From positions 97,614-161,613 of the forward strand of contig JAKSOF010000002.1 of NCBI GenBank assembly GCA_024405735.1: DNA of 64,000 nucleotides, in the 5' to 3' direction. The position numbers and the translations under genes were made by a program. Below the pieces are notes generated by a model. The model was not told the origin of the DNA, did not search any database, and worked only from the letters and a program-made list of their open reading frames with translations. The DNA is from Victivallaceae bacterium. GTDB taxonomy: Bacteria; Verrucomicrobiota; Lentisphaeria; Victivallales; Victivallaceae. Position 1 is the first letter of the stretch. Every line of letters begins with the position of its first letter. This document shows positions 26,575-34,984 of this stretch, in pieces.

Positions 26575-27624
26575 ATGGCTGAAAAAGGAACTCCGCTTGT
26601 GGACAAGGATAAAAGTCTGCAGATCGCGATCAGTCAGATCGAAAAGGAATTCGGCAAGGGCGCGATCATGCGTCTCGGCGATTCGGTTTCCGGGTGCGAC
26701 GTGCCCGTTATCAGCACCGGCAGTCTGTCGCTCGACCTCGCTTTGGGCATCGGCGGCTTGCCCGCCGGACGCATCATTGAGATTTTCGGGCCGGAATCCA
26801 GCGGCAAGACCACGCTTTGTCTGCACGTGATCGCCAACGCCCAGAAAGCGGGCGGCAAATGTGCGATCATCGACGCCGAGCACGCCGTGGATCCCGGTTA
26901 CGCCGCCAAGATCGGTGTCGATATCGACAATCTGCTGATTTCCCAGCCCGACTGCGGCGAAGACGCGCTCAACATCGTCGATACGCTCGTGCGCAGCAAC
27001 GCGATCTCGGTACTGGTCGTTGATTCGGTCGCCGCATTGGTGCCGCGCGCCGAGATTGAGGGACAGATGGGGGATTCCCACGTCGGATTGCAGGCGCGGC
27101 TGATGTCGCAGGCGCTGCGCAAGATCACCGGCGCCGCCTCCAAGAGCCGCACCTGTGTCATCTTTACCAATCAGATCCGCGAAAAGATCGGCGTCATCTA
27201 CGGCAATCCCGAAACGACTCCCGGCGGCAATGCGCTGAAATTTTACGCTTCGATCCGGATGGATATCCGCAAGACTTCGGCGATCAAGGTCGGCGACGCC
27301 GTCCTCGGCAACCGGGCACGGGTCAAGGTCATCAAAAACAAAATGGCGCCCCCTTTCAAGGTCGCCGAATTCGACATCATGTACAACGAGGGGATCTCGA
27401 AAACCGGTTCGGTCGTCGACGTCGCCGTTGATCTCGGATTGATGGAGCGCCGCGGCTCGTGGTTCAACTTCGAGGGCGAACAGCTCGCGCAGGGGCGCGA
27501 TCAGACCAAGGAACTGCTCGCATCGGATCCCGCGTTGATGCAGAAAATCGTCGACCGCATCAAAGAAAAACTGGCCGCCGACCGGCAGGTCAAAAATGGT
27601 GCCGAAGCGGAAAAAACAGAATAA
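26575..27624 (+). CDS. recA: Recombinase RecA
   Basis: RecA forms filaments on single-stranded DNA for strand exchange and SOS induction. It has 349 residues. The start at 26575 follows ACAGGAG and gives [20 protein letters not shown]. Walker A is GPESSGKTT, and [38 protein letters not shown] and [20 protein letters not shown] are typical. No LexA-box-like operator was recognised upstream, and the gene seems to be read with gyrB. Its stop is one base from the following gene. Confidence 0.98.
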   Translation: MAEKGTPLVDKDKSLQIAISQIEKEFGKGAIMRLGDSVSGCDVPVISTGSLSLDLALGIGGLPAGRIIEIFGPESSGKTTLCLHVIANAQKAGGKCAIIDAEHAVDPGYAAKIGVDIDNLLISQPDCGEDALNIVDTLVRSNAISVLVVDSVAALVPRAEIEGQMGDSHVGLQARLMSQALRKITGAASKSRTCVIFTNQIREKIGVIYGNPETTPGGNALKFYASIRMDIRKTSAIKVGDAVLGNRARVKVIKNKMAPPFKVAEFDIMYNEGISKTGSVVDVAVDLGLMERRGSWFNFEGEQLAQGRDQTKELLASDPALMQKIVDRIKEKLAADRQVKNGAEAEKTE

Positions 27625-27625
27625 A

Positions 27626-29845
27626 ATGCCGCATTTCCGCATCGGTGTGAAATGCGCGTTTTTAGCGGCGGGATGGGGATGCGCGACGCTTTGCGGCAAC
27701 CCCGTCGCGCCGCCTGTCCAAAAACAGGAGGTGGTGACTCCGCTTCCGGTCAAAAAGGAAACGGATTCTCCGCAGACGCTCTTTATCAAAGGACAGGCGG
27801 CGTTGCGTTCAGGAAAAACAGATGCCGCTTTTGCTTGCTTTGAAAAAGCGGCGGCATTGAATTCCGGATTGTGGAGTTGCCGCGCGGAATTGATGGCGAT
27901 CCGCCTGACCGGACAAAAAGGCGATGTGAAAAACGCGCTTTCGCGTCTGGCACTTTTTTCCCGCCGCCCGGATGCGGCAAATTTCCGTTTCCGCTGTGAG
28001 GCGCTTGCTTTGTGGCTTGCCGCCCGTTCCGGAGCCCCCCGGCAGTTTCAGACGCAGTGGCAGGCGTTTTTGACGAATTGCACTCCTGTGCCCGATGCCG
28101 AAGTCGCGGAAGCGGCGGAGATGGGAGTCGCCCTGCTTTTGAAAGAAAAAAACAGCAAGGCGGCGGCGGATATTTTGTCGCGCGCTCTTGACTACCAGAC
28201 TTCCGATGCGGCGCGTATTTCCGTGTTGCGCCGTGAATTTGAATTGCGTCGCGATCCGGCGGAGATCGCCGCCGTTGCCGACCGCTATGCACGCTGGTTC
28301 CCCGATGCGGAGGAAACGGCGAAAATTCAGTTGTATGCGGCGAATCGTCTGCAAAAAGCCGGACAACGGGCAAATGCGCAAAAACTGTGGGAGGACGTTT
28401 CCGGCAAACGCGCTTATCCCTCCGTTTTGCGTGAACTTGCATTGGAATCGGCGGCGCTCGCCGCGGAAAAAGAAGGCAATGACATCGTCGCCCGCACGAT
28501 GTATCAGTCGCTGATCGCGATGACCAATACCGGATTTTCCGCCCGTTTGAAATTCGGGACTTATTTGTTGCGCACAGGCGATCTGCCCGAGGCGGAAAAG
28601 ATTTTCCGCGATCTTTGGTTGAGCAACGATGAACGGCGTGAGATCGCCGGCGCCGATCTGCTCCGGGTGCTGATCAAGCTGAAAAAGACCGAGGACGCTT
28701 TGACGCTCGCCGATCATTTGCGCAATTCCGCAACGTACGGACGCTACGCCGAAATCAAACTCGCCGAACTTCAGGAGGCGCACGGCGATCTGGCGGGTGC
28801 ACGCTCGACCTATCAGATTTTGTCGCGGCGTTATCAGGAGGATCCTTTCATCGGTCATATCGCCTACCGGATCGCCTTTTTGGCGAATGCGCTTCATTTG
28901 CCGGGAGCGATCGGAGAATTGGCGGCGTTTGCCGAAAAATATCCCGCCGATCCCAGAGCGCCGCGCGCCCTTTTGCAGGCGATGCAGTTTTCCGGCAATG
29001 CCGATACCGCCAAACCTTATTTTGACTGGATCGTCAGCCGTTACAGCAAGGATCCGCTTTTTTCTGCCGCCGTCGCCCAGCAGTTTGCCTTTGAAATGGC
29101 GGCGGGGCATTATCCGGAAGCATTGCTCCTGCGGGAAAAATATCCCGCCGCGTTGCCGGATGCGCAATTCGGCGCATCTTGCGGATTGGCGAAACTTCAT
29201 CTTCTTTTGGCGAGGGAAAGCTGGAGCGAGGCGTTGACGCTCGGAAAATCTTTGCTGGAGCGTTATCCGGCATCAGGCGCCGCCGTCGAGATCGCTTTTT
29301 GCTGCGGCAATGCGGAAAGCGTCATCGGCAATTATGCCGCCGCGCTTGAAAATTACGAGCGCGCCCGGGAATTGCGTCCTGCCGGTGCGCTCGGTGAACA
29401 TGCCAAAGGCAGGATCGCGGATATGTGTTATATGCTTTTCAATCAGACCCAGCAGGCGGAATTTCTGGAGCGGGCGGAAAAACTTTATCGTGAACTTTCC
29501 GAAAAAAGCCTTTCTCCCGCCGTCCGGCTTGAAGCTTTTTGTCAACTGGGGCGCACGCTCGAATTGAGCGGACGCTTTGCCGAGAGTGCAACGGCTTATG
29601 ATAAAGTGCTTTTTTGCGCGTTGGAAATGAAAGCGGACAAATGTACGCCCGAAGCGATCTGGTGCTACCGTGCCGCTTACGGGGCGATCCGCATCCGGAT
29701 GCGTTCTTCGCGCCGCAGCGACCGCGAGGCGGCGTTGCACACCGCGGCGGTGCTTGAAGCTCTGGCACTTGGGGACTATGGAGAAAATTTCACGGCATTG
29801 CGCCGGATCATCAATCGAAAAACCCAAAATAAAAACAAGAGGTGA
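27626..29845 (+). CDS. Tetratricopeptide-repeat protein, probably exported
   Basis: The protein has about 739 residues, is rich in Ala/Leu/Glu helix pairs, and is consistent with a long TPR/Sel1-like solenoid; repeats such as ALRSGKTDAAFACFEKAAAL and GNYAAALENYERARELRP are clear TPR units. The N terminus (MPHFRIGVKCAFLAAGWG) looks like a signal peptide, with Cys residues nearby but no canonical lipobox, so periplasmic or envelope placement is an inference. The ATG at 27626 is one base after the recA stop. It immediately precedes exbB-exbD-tonB-like genes by 4 bases. A TPR protein beside such genes recalls CpoB/YbgF of Tol-Pal operons and the TPR proteins of TonB-type clusters, but the length is far greater than CpoB. 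The specific function is unknown. Confidence 0.8.
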   Translation: MPHFRIGVKCAFLAAGWGCATLCGNPVAPPVQKQEVVTPLPVKKETDSPQTLFIKGQAALRSGKTDAAFACFEKAAALNSGLWSCRAELMAIRLTGQKGDVKNALSRLALFSRRPDAANFRFRCEALALWLAARSGAPRQFQTQWQAFLTNCTPVPDAEVAEAAEMGVALLLKEKNSKAAADILSRALDYQTSDAARISVLRREFELRRDPAEIAAVADRYARWFPDAEETAKIQLYAANRLQKAGQRANAQKLWEDVSGKRAYPSVLRELALESAALAAEKEGNDIVARTMYQSLIAMTNTGFSARLKFGTYLLRTGDLPEAEKIFRDLWLSNDERREIAGADLLRVLIKLKKTEDALTLADHLRNSATYGRYAEIKLAELQEAHGDLAGARSTYQILSRRYQEDPFIGHIAYRIAFLANALHLPGAIGELAAFAEKYPADPRAPRALLQAMQFSGNADTAKPYFDWIVSRYSKDPLFSAAVAQQFAFEMAAGHYPEALLLREKYPAALPDAQFGASCGLAKLHLLLARESWSEALTLGKSLLERYPASGAAVEIAFCCGNAESVIGNYAAALENYERARELRPAGALGEHAKGRIADMCYMLFNQTQQAEFLERAEKLYRELSEKSLSPAVRLEAFCQLGRTLELSGRFAESATAYDKVLFCALEMKADKCTPEAIWCYRAAYGAIRIRMRSSRRSDREAALHTAAVLEALALGDYGENFTALRRIINRKTQNKNKR

Positions 29846-29849
29846 AAAT

Positions 29850-30479
29850 ATGATGTTTTTGAATTTGATGCGCGACGGCGGACCCATGATGTGGCTGATT
29901 TTGGCGGGAGGGGTTTTCGCTCTCTTTTTCTTCCTGAAAAAGACCTTTCAGTTTCACCGCGAGGAAATCAACGTCCGCGAATTGTTGCGCGGGTTGACCA
30001 ATGTCCTTGAGCGTGACGGCATCGTCGAAGCGCTGACGCTTTGCGACAATACGCCGGGCCCGGTGGCGCGTATGCTCGGCGCCGCGATCCTCGCTTACGA
30101 GCGCGGGGATGAAAACATCCGGCAGGCGATCGACGACGCCGCGCTGGACGAACTGCCGAAACTGGAACGCAATCTCAACTTTATCGGGACGCTCGCTTTT
30201 GTGTTGCCGCTGATCGGTTTTCTCGGGACGGTTTTCGGAATGCTGGAAACGTTTGAGATCGTCCGGGAGAGCGCGTATCTTTCCAGTTCGGAAATTTCCG
30301 GTTCCGTGATGTCGTCTTTATTGACGACGGCGGCGGGACTGACGGTGGCGATCCCCTGTCATCTGGCATACAATTATCTCGCGGCACGCGCCAATGCGAT
30401 CACGCTCGATATGGAAAAAGCGGCGTTGGAGATCACCGGATTCTTTGAACGCAAACAGCATAAGGTCGCGGAGAAATAA
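29850..30479 (+). CDS. MotA/TolQ/ExbB-type proton channel protein
   Basis: This is the inner-membrane stator subunit that, with an ExbD/TolR partner, uses the proton-motive force to energise a TonB- or TolA-like protein. The 209-residue protein has an N-terminal membrane helix (PMMWLILAGGVFALFFFLKK). The two conserved helices of the family follow: LNFIGTLAFVLPLIGFLGTVFGMLETF, read in two halves around residues 105-135, and SGSVMSSLLTTAAGLTVAIP around 150-170. The ATG at 29850 has GAGGTGA upstream. It is one codon from exbD. ExbB rather than TolQ is preferred because of the neighbouring TonB-like protein, but the two are hard to separate by eye. Confidence 0.88.
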   Translation: MMFLNLMRDGGPMMWLILAGGVFALFFFLKKTFQFHREEINVRELLRGLTNVLERDGIVEALTLCDNTPGPVARMLGAAILAYERGDENIRQAIDDAALDELPKLERNLNFIGTLAFVLPLIGFLGTVFGMLETFEIVRESAYLSSSEISGSVMSSLLTTAAGLTVAIPCHLAYNYLAARANAITLDMEKAALEITGFFERKQHKVAEK

Positions 30480-30480
30480 G

Positions 30481-30954
30481 ATGAACAGCCCGCAATTCTT
30501 TTTTGACCGACGCCGCTACCGGGTGCATGCTTCGCCGCATCGCGGTTGGCCGATGACGGTCGCGCTGATCGACATCTTTTTTCTGGCGATGCTGTTCGTC
30601 GTGCTTTCCAGTCAGTCGACGAAACTTTCCGGAGTCCGCGTCGATTTGCCGCACGTGCCCAATGCCCAGATTTCCCAGGTGGAAAAATATGTCGTTTCCC
30701 TGGTCTACAATGCCGCAGTCGGCGAAAATCAGCTTTTCTTTCAGGATCGTCCGGTCTCTTCCGATCAACTGGCGGCGGAATTGAGTCAGCTCAAAACCCG
30801 TTCCAAAGATCCGCAACTTATCGTCCGCGCCGATCGTGAAATTCCCTATGAAAACGTCGTCAATGTCGTCAATATGGCGCAGAGCGCGGGGATCCCCAGT
30901 TTTCTCGCCGTTGTTTCCCGTTCGGAAAAGCGGGAGACCCGATTCAATCAATGA
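30481..30954 (+). CDS. ExbD/TolR-family biopolymer transport protein
   Basis: This is the partner of the preceding channel protein. It has 157 residues, with a single N-terminal membrane helix (MTVALIDIFFLAMLFVVLSS) that contains the essential Asp of the ExbD/TolR family, and a periplasmic domain ending in LIVRADREIPYENVVNVVN, the usual ExbD D-x-x-x-Y-x-x-V segment. It starts directly after the exbB stop. Together they would form an ExbB/ExbD-like motor. Confidence 0.88.
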   Translation: MNSPQFFFDRRRYRVHASPHRGWPMTVALIDIFFLAMLFVVLSSQSTKLSGVRVDLPHVPNAQISQVEKYVVSLVYNAAVGENQLFFQDRPVSSDQLAAELSQLKTRSKDPQLIVRADREIPYENVVNVVNMAQSAGIPSFLAVVSRSEKRETRFNQ

Positions 30955-30964
30955 CAGGTTTTTT

Positions 30965-31666
30965 ATGGCGGAATTCAAACGGAAACATTGGCTGAAAAAC
31001 GGCGTCGGCGATACGTTGAACGCGTTGTTTTTTACCGTGCTTGTTGTCGCGGTTGCCGTTTTCGGTTTCCGTCTGCGGACGGTAAAACCGGCGGCGACGG
31101 ATACGCAGATGCGTCCGGGAAGTCAGCTTTGGATGCTTTCGCAACTGTCCGAAACCGGGCGCGCAAATTCATTCCATTGGTATATGTTGCAGGATCCGAC
31201 GATCCCCGCACGCGGAAATTCAGGAGTCGGCTTTGCCGTGTTGCCGGAAGCAAAACCGCTTCTGGTACCGTTGGCGGCTCTGCCCGCCGCCGTCGATCCG
31301 CCGGAAAAAATGCCGGATATGCCGGAGTTGCCGGCGTTGGATCCGCTTCCGGAATTATCGCTGTTGCCTCCGGTCGAGTTGTCTTGGACGCCACGGGAAA
31401 GTTCCGATGCCGTTCTGTTGTGGCAGTCGGACGGTTCCCCGTTGCCGTGTCCGGGGCTTTTTACCGGGATCCCCACCGGTGCCGCGTTGCGTTCGACGGT
31501 CATCCGCACCATTCCCGTCGGCGGCGGATTGAGCCGTCTGGTGCTGGCGGAGTCCTGCGGGGACGCCGCATTGGATTCCTACGCACAGCAGGAGTTGGCA
31601 AAAATGAAGTTTGATACCGGCAATGTCGTGACGGTTTGCTGGCCGTTGTCTGTGAGGAAAAAATGA
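30965..31666 (+). CDS. TonB/TolA-like envelope-spanning protein
   Basis: This is a 233-residue protein with a short basic N terminus, one membrane helix (TLNALFFTVLVVAVAVFGFR, residues about 18-37) and a proline-rich middle (PPEKMPDMPELPALDPLPEL). The C-terminal stretch LSRLVLAESCGDAALDSYAQ followed by QELAKMKF resembles the TonB C-terminal domain pattern. Context beside exbB-exbD supports a TonB or TolA role, transmitting energy to the outer membrane. The sequence match itself is only moderate. An AGG-type site lies 6 bases before the ATG, and the stop overlaps the next gene as ATGA. Confidence 0.65.
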   Translation: MAEFKRKHWLKNGVGDTLNALFFTVLVVAVAVFGFRLRTVKPAATDTQMRPGSQLWMLSQLSETGRANSFHWYMLQDPTIPARGNSGVGFAVLPEAKPLLVPLAALPAAVDPPEKMPDMPELPALDPLPELSLLPPVELSWTPRESSDAVLLWQSDGSPLPCPGLFTGIPTGAALRSTVIRTIPVGGGLSRLVLAESCGDAALDSYAQQELAKMKFDTGNVVTVCWPLSVRKK

Positions 31667-31896
31667 TCCCGATTACTTATACCGAAGCCTTTGAACTGCT
31701 CTTTCTGGCGTGGCTGATTTATCTTTTGATCCTCTGGCGGCGGGAAGCGGCGCGACTCGACCGCAATGAGTGGAATCTGATCCACAGTCAGCTTTTTCAT
31801 TGCAATCAGTGTCATCACTCCTTTGTCCCGGAGGAGCCGGTGAATTTGACGCGTTGTCCGCGTTGCAACGCCATTTGTATCCGGAGAAAAAGGTAG
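31663..31896 (+). CDS. Small membrane protein with zinc ribbon
   Basis: This 77-residue protein is not recognised as a named family. It has one membrane helix near residues 10-28 (LLFLAWLIYLLILW) and a C-terminal two-pair Cys motif, CNQCHHSF and CPRCNAICIRRKR, in the pattern of a zinc ribbon exposed on the cytoplasmic or membrane-proximal side. It is tightly coupled to the TonB-like gene (4-base overlap) and to the lipoprotein gene downstream (1-base overlap), so it is very likely translated as part of the operon. The role is unknown. Confidence 0.6.
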   Translation: MIPITYTEAFELLFLAWLIYLLILWRREAARLDRNEWNLIHSQLFHCNQCHHSFVPEEPVNLTRCPRCNAICIRRKR

Positions 31897-32288
31897 TGAA
31901 AAAATTTCTCGTTTGTTGTATTGCCTTGAGCGTTTTATCGGGGTGCGGCGTACTTCCTTCCGGTGATCCGCCCGCCGGAAATCTTGCCGACAACCGCACC
32001 GAAGTGAAAACCCGCGCCGGAATCGCCGGACATCTGGCGACCAGACTTTCGCTTTTTATGGTGGAAAAACATCCCGCTTCCCCGTGGATGCTTGCCGCCG
32101 ATCCCGGTGCGGAAGCCATTGCCGCGCAGGCAGTATATGAATGCGGCGTTTTCGGTTGCCCGCGCGTGGAAAAATCGCCCTTGCGGCTGTGCGGTAAAAC
32201 CTTGGCGGACGGTTGGGAATTTACCTTCTTTGAAAACGAGAGTATCGTCTGGAGCGAAAAATACGTTGAGGAGAAAGCTGAAAAATGA
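31896..32288 (+). CDS. Small outer-membrane-type lipoprotein
   Basis: The 130-residue protein begins at a GTG overlapping the previous stop. The N terminus MKKFLVCCIALSVLSGCG has a type II signal peptide with a lipobox LSGC, so the protein should be lipidated at that Cys. The rest has no recognised domain; I looked for the OmpA-like peptidoglycan-binding pattern of Pal and did not see it. Its place in the exbB-exbD-tonB-like operon suggests a role in the same envelope machine. Its stop overlaps the next start (ATGA). Confidence 0.65.
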   Translation: MKKFLVCCIALSVLSGCGVLPSGDPPAGNLADNRTEVKTRAGIAGHLATRLSLFMVEKHPASPWMLAADPGAEAIAAQAVYECGVFGCPRVEKSPLRLCGKTLADGWEFTFFENESIVWSEKYVEEKAEK

Positions 32289-33229
32289 TGGATGCACTGT
32301 TGATTTCTGGCGGCGTGCTGGGCGCTGTCCTGCTTTATTACGGAGCGGATTTTCTGGTTTCGGGCGGCGTCGCGCTCGCCGAACGCTGCCGGGTGCCGAA
32401 ACTCCTGATCGGATTGACGCTCGTCGCTTTTGGCACCAGCGCGCCGGAATTGGTCGTCAGTATTGACGCCGCGCTGAAAAATTCAGGTGATATTGCTGCC
32501 GGCAACGTGATCGGTTCCAATATCTGCAACATCGCGCTGATCCTCGGCGTCAGCGCCTGCATCGCGCCGCTCGGCGTTTCCAGGTTTCTCTTTAAGGTGG
32601 ATATGCCGATTTTGGCTTTTGCGACTTTGCTCTTTGCCGGGATCGAATTCTTTTTTAAAGGGGTTTCCCGCTGGTCGGCGGCGCTTTTGCTGATGGTCTT
32701 TATCGTTTATCTTACGGTGCGGATCGCCATTTCTCCGGGAGAATTCGTCGAAGCGGCGGAATCGGAAAAAGACGAAAAGCCCAAATCCGTCTGGCTTGCG
32801 CTGTTGCTGACTGCCGCCGGATTGGCGGCGCTGGTCGGCGGCGCCAAACTTTTTGTCAACGGGGCGGTGGTGCTCGCGCGCCTTGCCGGGATCAGCGAAG
32901 CCGTCATCGCATTGACCATCGTCGCATTGGGAACGAGTCTGCCCGAACTGGCGACTTCGGCGGTCGCGGCGTGGAAGCGCGAAACGGAGATCGCCGTCGG
33001 CAACGTGGTCGGTTCCAACCTTTTCAATATCCTGCTGATCATGAGCATCGCGCCGCTGGTGCGCCCGTTTGCGACGCCGGGGATCCTGACGGCGGATCTT
33101 GCGGCGATGTGCGCACTGGTCGGAGTGTTGTACCTGATGATGACGCGCAAACGGCAACTGGGGCGTTTCGACGGCGTGATCTTACTGCTTCTCTACGCCG
33201 GATACGTCACGGTGCTGGCAATGCGCTGA
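32285..33229 (+). CDS. CaCA-family sodium/calcium (K-dependent-type) exchanger
   Basis: This 314-residue inner-membrane antiporter has about ten helices and the two alpha repeats of the Ca2+:cation antiporter family. These are GTSAPELVVSIDAAL and GNVIGSNICNIALILG in the first half and GTSLPELATSAVAAW and GNVVGSNLFNILLIMS in the second. YrbG of E. coli is the nearest type known to me. It may exchange Ca2+ against Na+ or H+. It overlaps the lipoprotein gene by 4 bases and ends 5 bases before the stop of the convergent dxr gene. Confidence 0.9.
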   Translation: MMDALLISGGVLGAVLLYYGADFLVSGGVALAERCRVPKLLIGLTLVAFGTSAPELVVSIDAALKNSGDIAAGNVIGSNICNIALILGVSACIAPLGVSRFLFKVDMPILAFATLLFAGIEFFFKGVSRWSAALLLMVFIVYLTVRIAISPGEFVEAAESEKDEKPKSVWLALLLTAAGLAALVGGAKLFVNGAVVLARLAGISEAVIALTIVALGTSLPELATSAVAAWKRETEIAVGNVVGSNLFNILLIMSIAPLVRPFATPGILTADLAAMCALVGVLYLMMTRKRQLGRFDGVILLLLYAGYVTVLAMR

Positions 33230-33233
33230 CGGT

Positions 33234-34400
33234 TTATTCTGCCGGATGCCACGCGCGCGCGGCTTCGCGTGCCCGTCGGTCGCAATCGAGGATCTGCTCA
33301 AGATCGTGTTGCGGTTCGACCGGGATCGCCGCCATCACGTCGCCGACAAGTTTCCAGATGTCGGTGAATTTGATTTCTCCCTGTCGGAAACGCGCGACCG
33401 CCACCTCGTCGGCGGCGTTGAGGACTGCCGGCATCGTGCCGGATGCCTCGATCGCCTTGCGCGCCAAAGCGATCGCGGGGAAATGCTGATGATCGACCTC
33501 TTTGAATTCCAGTTTTCCCAACGCGGGCAACGTGCTTTTGCCGACCGATCCCGGCAACCGCTCCGGCCAGCTCAGCGCGTAGCGGATCGCGAGTTTCATA
33601 TCCGGCACGGACATCTGGGCGATGAAACTGCCGTCGGTCAATTCGGCGAGCGCGTGGACGACCGATTGCGGATTGATGACGACGTCGAGTTTTTCGCTCG
33701 GCAGATCAAAGAGGAAGTGCGCTTCGATCACTTCCAGCGCCTTATTCATCAGACTTGCGGAATCGACCGTGATCTTGTCGCCCATTTTCCACGTCGGGTG
33801 ACGCAATGCGTCGGCAAAGGTCGCTTTTTCCAGTTTTGCCGGATCCCAGTCGCGGAAAGCGCCGCCCGAAGCGGTCAGCCATACTTTGGCGATCTCATCG
33901 GGGCGCCGCCCCGCAAGCGCCTGAAAGACCCCGGAGTGCTCGCTGTCGATGGGAACGAGGCATCCCGGATGTTTTTTCGCTTCCGCCATCACGAGTTCTC
34001 CGGCGAGCGCAAGCACTTCCTTGCTCGCGAGCGCGACGCGCTTGCCGCGTTTCAGCGCTTCGAGCACGGGGCGGATCCCCGCCGTCCCGATCACCGCGCA
34101 AAGGAGGATGTCGACGTCGTCGCGCATGGCGACTTCGACCATCGCGTCCTCGCCGGAAGCGGCGCGGACGCCCGGAGGAAGTTTTCGGGCAAGTTCCTTT
34201 TCCAGAGCGGGATCGGTCGTGATGACGACGTCGGGGTGAAAGAGGAGGCTCTGACGCGCCAGTTCATCCAGTTGATGCCGCGCCGCGAGGGCGACGACCT
34301 GAAATTCCGCGGAATGCTCCGCGAGTTCCGCCGCCGCCGAGCGGCCGATCGAGCCGGTCGCGCCCAGTACGGCGACCCGGCGGGGAGAAATCGGATCCAT
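33234..34400 (-). CDS. dxr: 1-Deoxy-D-xylulose 5-phosphate reductoisomerase
   Basis: Dxr (IspC) converts DXP to MEP, the first committed step of the MEP isoprenoid pathway, using NADPH. The protein has 388 residues. The Rossmann motif RVAVLGATGSIGRS is at the N terminus, and the catalytic region has RVALASKEVLALAGE, IDSEHSGVFQAL, LTASGGAFRD and HPTWKMGDKITVDSASLMNK. The start at 34400 has AGGAG 9 bases upstream; an in-frame upstream extension would run through the promoter. The gene is divergent from rpsO. Confidence 0.97.
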   Translation of the reverse strand: MDPISPRRVAVLGATGSIGRSAAAELAEHSAEFQVVALAARHQLDELARQSLLFHPDVVITTDPALEKELARKLPPGVRAASGEDAMVEVAMRDDVDILLCAVIGTAGIRPVLEALKRGKRVALASKEVLALAGELVMAEAKKHPGCLVPIDSEHSGVFQALAGRRPDEIAKVWLTASGGAFRDWDPAKLEKATFADALRHPTWKMGDKITVDSASLMNKALEVIEAHFLFDLPSEKLDVVINPQSVVHALAELTDGSFIAQMSVPDMKLAIRYALSWPERLPGSVGKSTLPALGKLEFKEVDHQHFPAIALARKAIEASGTMPAVLNAADEVAVARFRQGEIKFTDIWKLVGDVMAAIPVEPQHDLEQILDCDRRAREAARAWHPAE

Positions 34401-34438
34401 TTTTCTGTGCTCCTCTGGTCGGATGTTATTTTTTATAT

Positions 34439-34468
34439 AATATATCTGCATTACCGTGTTTTTGCCAA
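34439..34468 (-). promoter_or_regulatory. Promoter for dxr
   Basis: On the minus strand TTGGCA (34468-34463) and TATATT (34444-34439) are 18 bp apart, about 40 bases before the dxr start. It stands back to back with the rpsO promoter. Confidence 0.55.
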
Positions 34469-34495
34469 TGGCGGAAGTTGAGCGGATTTTAGAAT

Positions 34496-34524
34496 TTGCA
34501 AAAATCGCAATGCGGTGTTATATT
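34496..34524 (+). promoter_or_regulatory. Promoter for rpsO
   Basis: TTGCAA at 34496-34501 and TATATT at 34519-34524, 17 bp apart; the match to the window consensus is perfect. Confidence 0.75.
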
Positions 34525-34529
34525 ATAAG

Positions 34530-34641
34530 ATGTTCCGGCAAAAATGCCGGTGAAACGCTTCGTTGCGGTCGTAGTTCCGGGTGCCAGTGTCCGCCCCGGC
34601 GGCTGCCGGATGCGAAAACTTTTTCAGAAGGAGAAACGGAA
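34530..34641 (+). promoter_or_regulatory. Structured leader of rpsO (possible S15 autoregulation site)
   Basis: The roughly 110-base 5' UTR contains a hairpin CCGGCA-AAAA-TGCCGG (34535-34550) and a GC-rich CCGG/GCCGG-containing region near 34587-34612 that can fold in alternative ways. S15 represses its own mRNA in several unrelated bacteria through leader structures. No match to a particular class was established. Confidence 0.35.
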
Positions 34642-34911
34642 ATGGACAAAGCCACCAAGACCCAGACGATCGAAACTTTTGCGCGCAAAGCCGGCGACAC
34701 GGGTTCGCCGGAAGTCCAGATCGCGCTGTTGAGCGGCCGTATCGTCGAGCTCACCGAGCATCTCAAACGCAATCCCAAAGACCACAGCACCCGTCACGGA
34801 TTGCTCGCGATGGTCGTGCTCCGCAAGAAGCTCCTGAACTACCTCAGCCGCGAAAATCACGCGAAGTACATCGAGATCACCGACAAACTCGGCATCCGCC
34901 GCGCGAAGTAA
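34642..34911 (+). CDS. rpsO: Small ribosomal subunit protein uS15
   Basis: S15 binds 16S rRNA and contributes to bridge B4. It is 89 residues long. The start at 34642 lies after AAGGAG and gives MDKATKTQTIETFARKAGDT. TGSPEVQIALLSGRIVELTE and HSTRHGLLAMVVLRKKLLNY are the family blocks. It is monocistronic, ending in its own terminator, with no pnp gene after it as would be common. Confidence 0.97.
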   Translation: MDKATKTQTIETFARKAGDTGSPEVQIALLSGRIVELTEHLKRNPKDHSTRHGLLAMVVLRKKLLNYLSRENHAKYIEITDKLGIRRAK

Positions 34912-34929
34912 GCGTTTACGCGTCCAAAG

Positions 34930-34972
34930 GGGCTGTTGCAAAACCATTAAGGGAAAAGCAACAGCCCTTTTT
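34930..34972 (+). terminator. Intrinsic terminator after rpsO
   Basis: GGGCTGTTGC (34930-34939) pairs with GCAACAGCCC (34958-34967), followed by TTTTTG; the A-rich 5' flank would let it act in both directions. The stem matches that of the rpsS terminator. Confidence 0.88.
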
Positions 34973-34984
34973 GTATCGTCACAC

